Made by a program: the position numbers and the translations under genes. Shown here piece after piece: positions 5,038-5,815 of a stretch of DNA of 5,815 nt (position 1 is the first letter of the stretch; every line of letters starts with the position of its first letter). The notes under the pieces are model-generated. The model worked only from the letters and a program-made list of their open reading frames with translations. It did not search any database and was not told the origin of the DNA. The stretch comes from DATFWC01 sp045801465 (GTDB lineage: Bacteria; Pseudomonadota; Alphaproteobacteria; Rhizobiales; Xanthobacteraceae), in the NCBI GenBank assembly GCA_045801465.1, contig JBJMSU010000230.1, positions 1-5,815 of the forward strand. Direction: 5' to 3'.

Positions 5038-5815
5038 TCCACGTTCGACGATCAGTTCGATCCCAACCGGCCGTTCAGTCGGTCGGGCTGCCGGTGCGGG
5101 CGGCATCGCAGCGGCATCGAGCACGACGCCGACACGGCGCGCACGGTTCAATGCGTTCCGGCGGCGAGCGAGGACCAGCGCTACGAAAGTGTCGTGGCCG
5201 CCGCCGTGATGCGGGCCATCCTGCCGAAGGATGCGGCGCGGCGCGCGTTCGTGAAATCCCTCGGCGCCTCGACGGCGCTCGCGGCGCTGTCGCAGGTGTT
5301 TCCGCTCAAGACCGCCACCGAGGTGTTCGCGCAGACCGGCGCCATCGAGAAGAAGGCCCTCAAGGTCGGCTTCATCCCGATCACCTGCGCCACCCCCATC
5401 ATCATGGCGCATCCGCTCGGCTTCTACAGCAAGCACGGGCTCGACGTTGAGGTGATCAAGACCGCCGGCTGGGCGGTGATCCGCGACAAGACGATCAACA
5501 AGGAATATGACGCGGCCCACATGCTCTCGCCGATGCCGCTTGCGATCACCATGGGCGCCGGCTCCAATCCACTGCCTTACACAATGCCGGCCGTGGAAAA
5601 CATCAACGGCCAGGCGATCACGTTGGCCGTGAAACACAAGGATAAGCGCGACCCCAAGGATTGGAAGGGGTTCAAGTTTGCCGTTCCATTCGACTTCTCG
5701 ATGCACAATTACCTGTTGCGCTACTACCTCGCCGAACATGGTCTGGATCCCGACCTCGATGTTCAGATCCGCGCGGTGCCGCCCCCGGAGATGGTCGCCA
5801 ACCTGCGCGCAGACA
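5035..5815 (+). CDS. nrtA: CmpA/NrtA-family nitrate ABC transporter substrate-binding protein (5' part, runs off the right edge)
   Basis: The first 260 codons are present; the family is usually about 400-450 residues, so the end lies outside the window. Members bind nitrate, or bicarbonate in the CmpA branch, and deliver it to a NrtBC-type ABC importer; nitrate is favoured here by the sigma-54 promoter. Residues 1-65 form an extension, STFDDQFDPNRPF, then GCRCGRHRSGIEHD with Cys19, Cys21, His24 and His30. Next comes a twin-arginine-like export signal, ARRAFVKSLGASTALAALSQ (68-87). The mature domain begins near residue 100 and shows KVGFIPITCATPIIMAHPLG (110-129), TAGWAVIRDKTINKEYDAAH (143-162), LSPMPLAITMG, AVENINGQAITLA and DWKGFKFAVPFDFSMHNYLL, all strongly characteristic of the family. 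The first residue is encoded by GTG. Permease and ATPase genes would be expected downstream but are not in view. An overlapping frame from 4875 to 5450 is a shadow. Confidence 0.9.
   Translation, partial: MSTFDDQFDPNRPFSRSGCRCGRHRSGIEHDADTARTVQCVPAASEDQRYESVVAAAVMRAILPKDAARRAFVKSLGASTALAALSQVFPLKTATEVFAQTGAIEKKALKVGFIPITCATPIIMAHPLGFYSKHGLDVEVIKTAGWAVIRDKTINKEYDAAHMLSPMPLAITMGAGSNPLPYTMPAVENINGQAITLAVKHKDKRDPKDWKGFKFAVPFDFSMHNYLLRYYLAEHGLDPDLDVQIRAVPPPEMVANLRAD

Noticed and set aside
4945..5739. A 264-codon minus-strand frame opposite the nitrate receptor
   Set aside because: It is antisense to strongly conserved NrtA motifs and would cover the sigma-54 promoter. The composition is typical of a shadow frame.

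Overview
The window is GC-rich with strongly GC-biased third codon positions. Its genes are typical of an alphaproteobacterium, most likely Hyphomicrobiales (Bradyrhizobium or Xanthobacteraceae-like). This placement rests on remembered family resemblance, chiefly the nitrate-receptor N-terminus, the DUF3422 protein and the Bug-type receptor, and not on a database search. No rRNA, tRNA, CRISPR, insertion sequence or phage feature is visible.

Layout from left to right: (1) 1-269 is an apparently non-coding left edge. (2) On the minus strand, 1265-270 encodes an exported Bug/TctC-type solute receptor with no transporter membrane subunits beside it. (3) On the plus strand, 1404-1538 encodes a 44-residue predicted secreted peptide with a strong ribosome binding site. 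It is divergent from the receptor gene, and a 12-bp imperfect hairpin follows at 1556-1587. (4) On the minus strand, 4799 to 1633 is a compact three-gene operon: an FMN-dependent pyridoxamine-phosphate-oxidase-like protein, a DUF3422 membrane-anchored protein, and an alpha/beta hydrolase fused to an OsmC peroxidase domain. Each junction has a 13-nt spacer. (5) On the plus strand, 5035 to the right edge holds the first 260 codons of a CmpA/NrtA-type nitrate ABC-transporter receptor. It is divergent from the operon across a 235-nt intergenic region.

The clearest regulatory signal is a near-perfect sigma-54 (-24/-12) promoter at 4974-4990, about 45 nt before the nitrate receptor start. This fits nitrogen-controlled nitrate uptake, presumably activated by NtrC. 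The receptor also has an unusual cytosolic-looking N-terminal extension, a Cys-x-Cys-Gly-x-His motif placed well before its twin-arginine export signal.

The three-gene operon may serve detoxification or redox maintenance, because it pairs a flavin-binding split-barrel protein with a thiol peroxidase fusion. That link is inference from co-location. I see no convincing wholly new system. The most worthwhile leads are the Cys/His extension on the nitrate receptor, the paired CxxC motifs in the hydrolase-OsmC fusion, the conserved-looking operon with its DUF3422 member, and the small secreted peptide.
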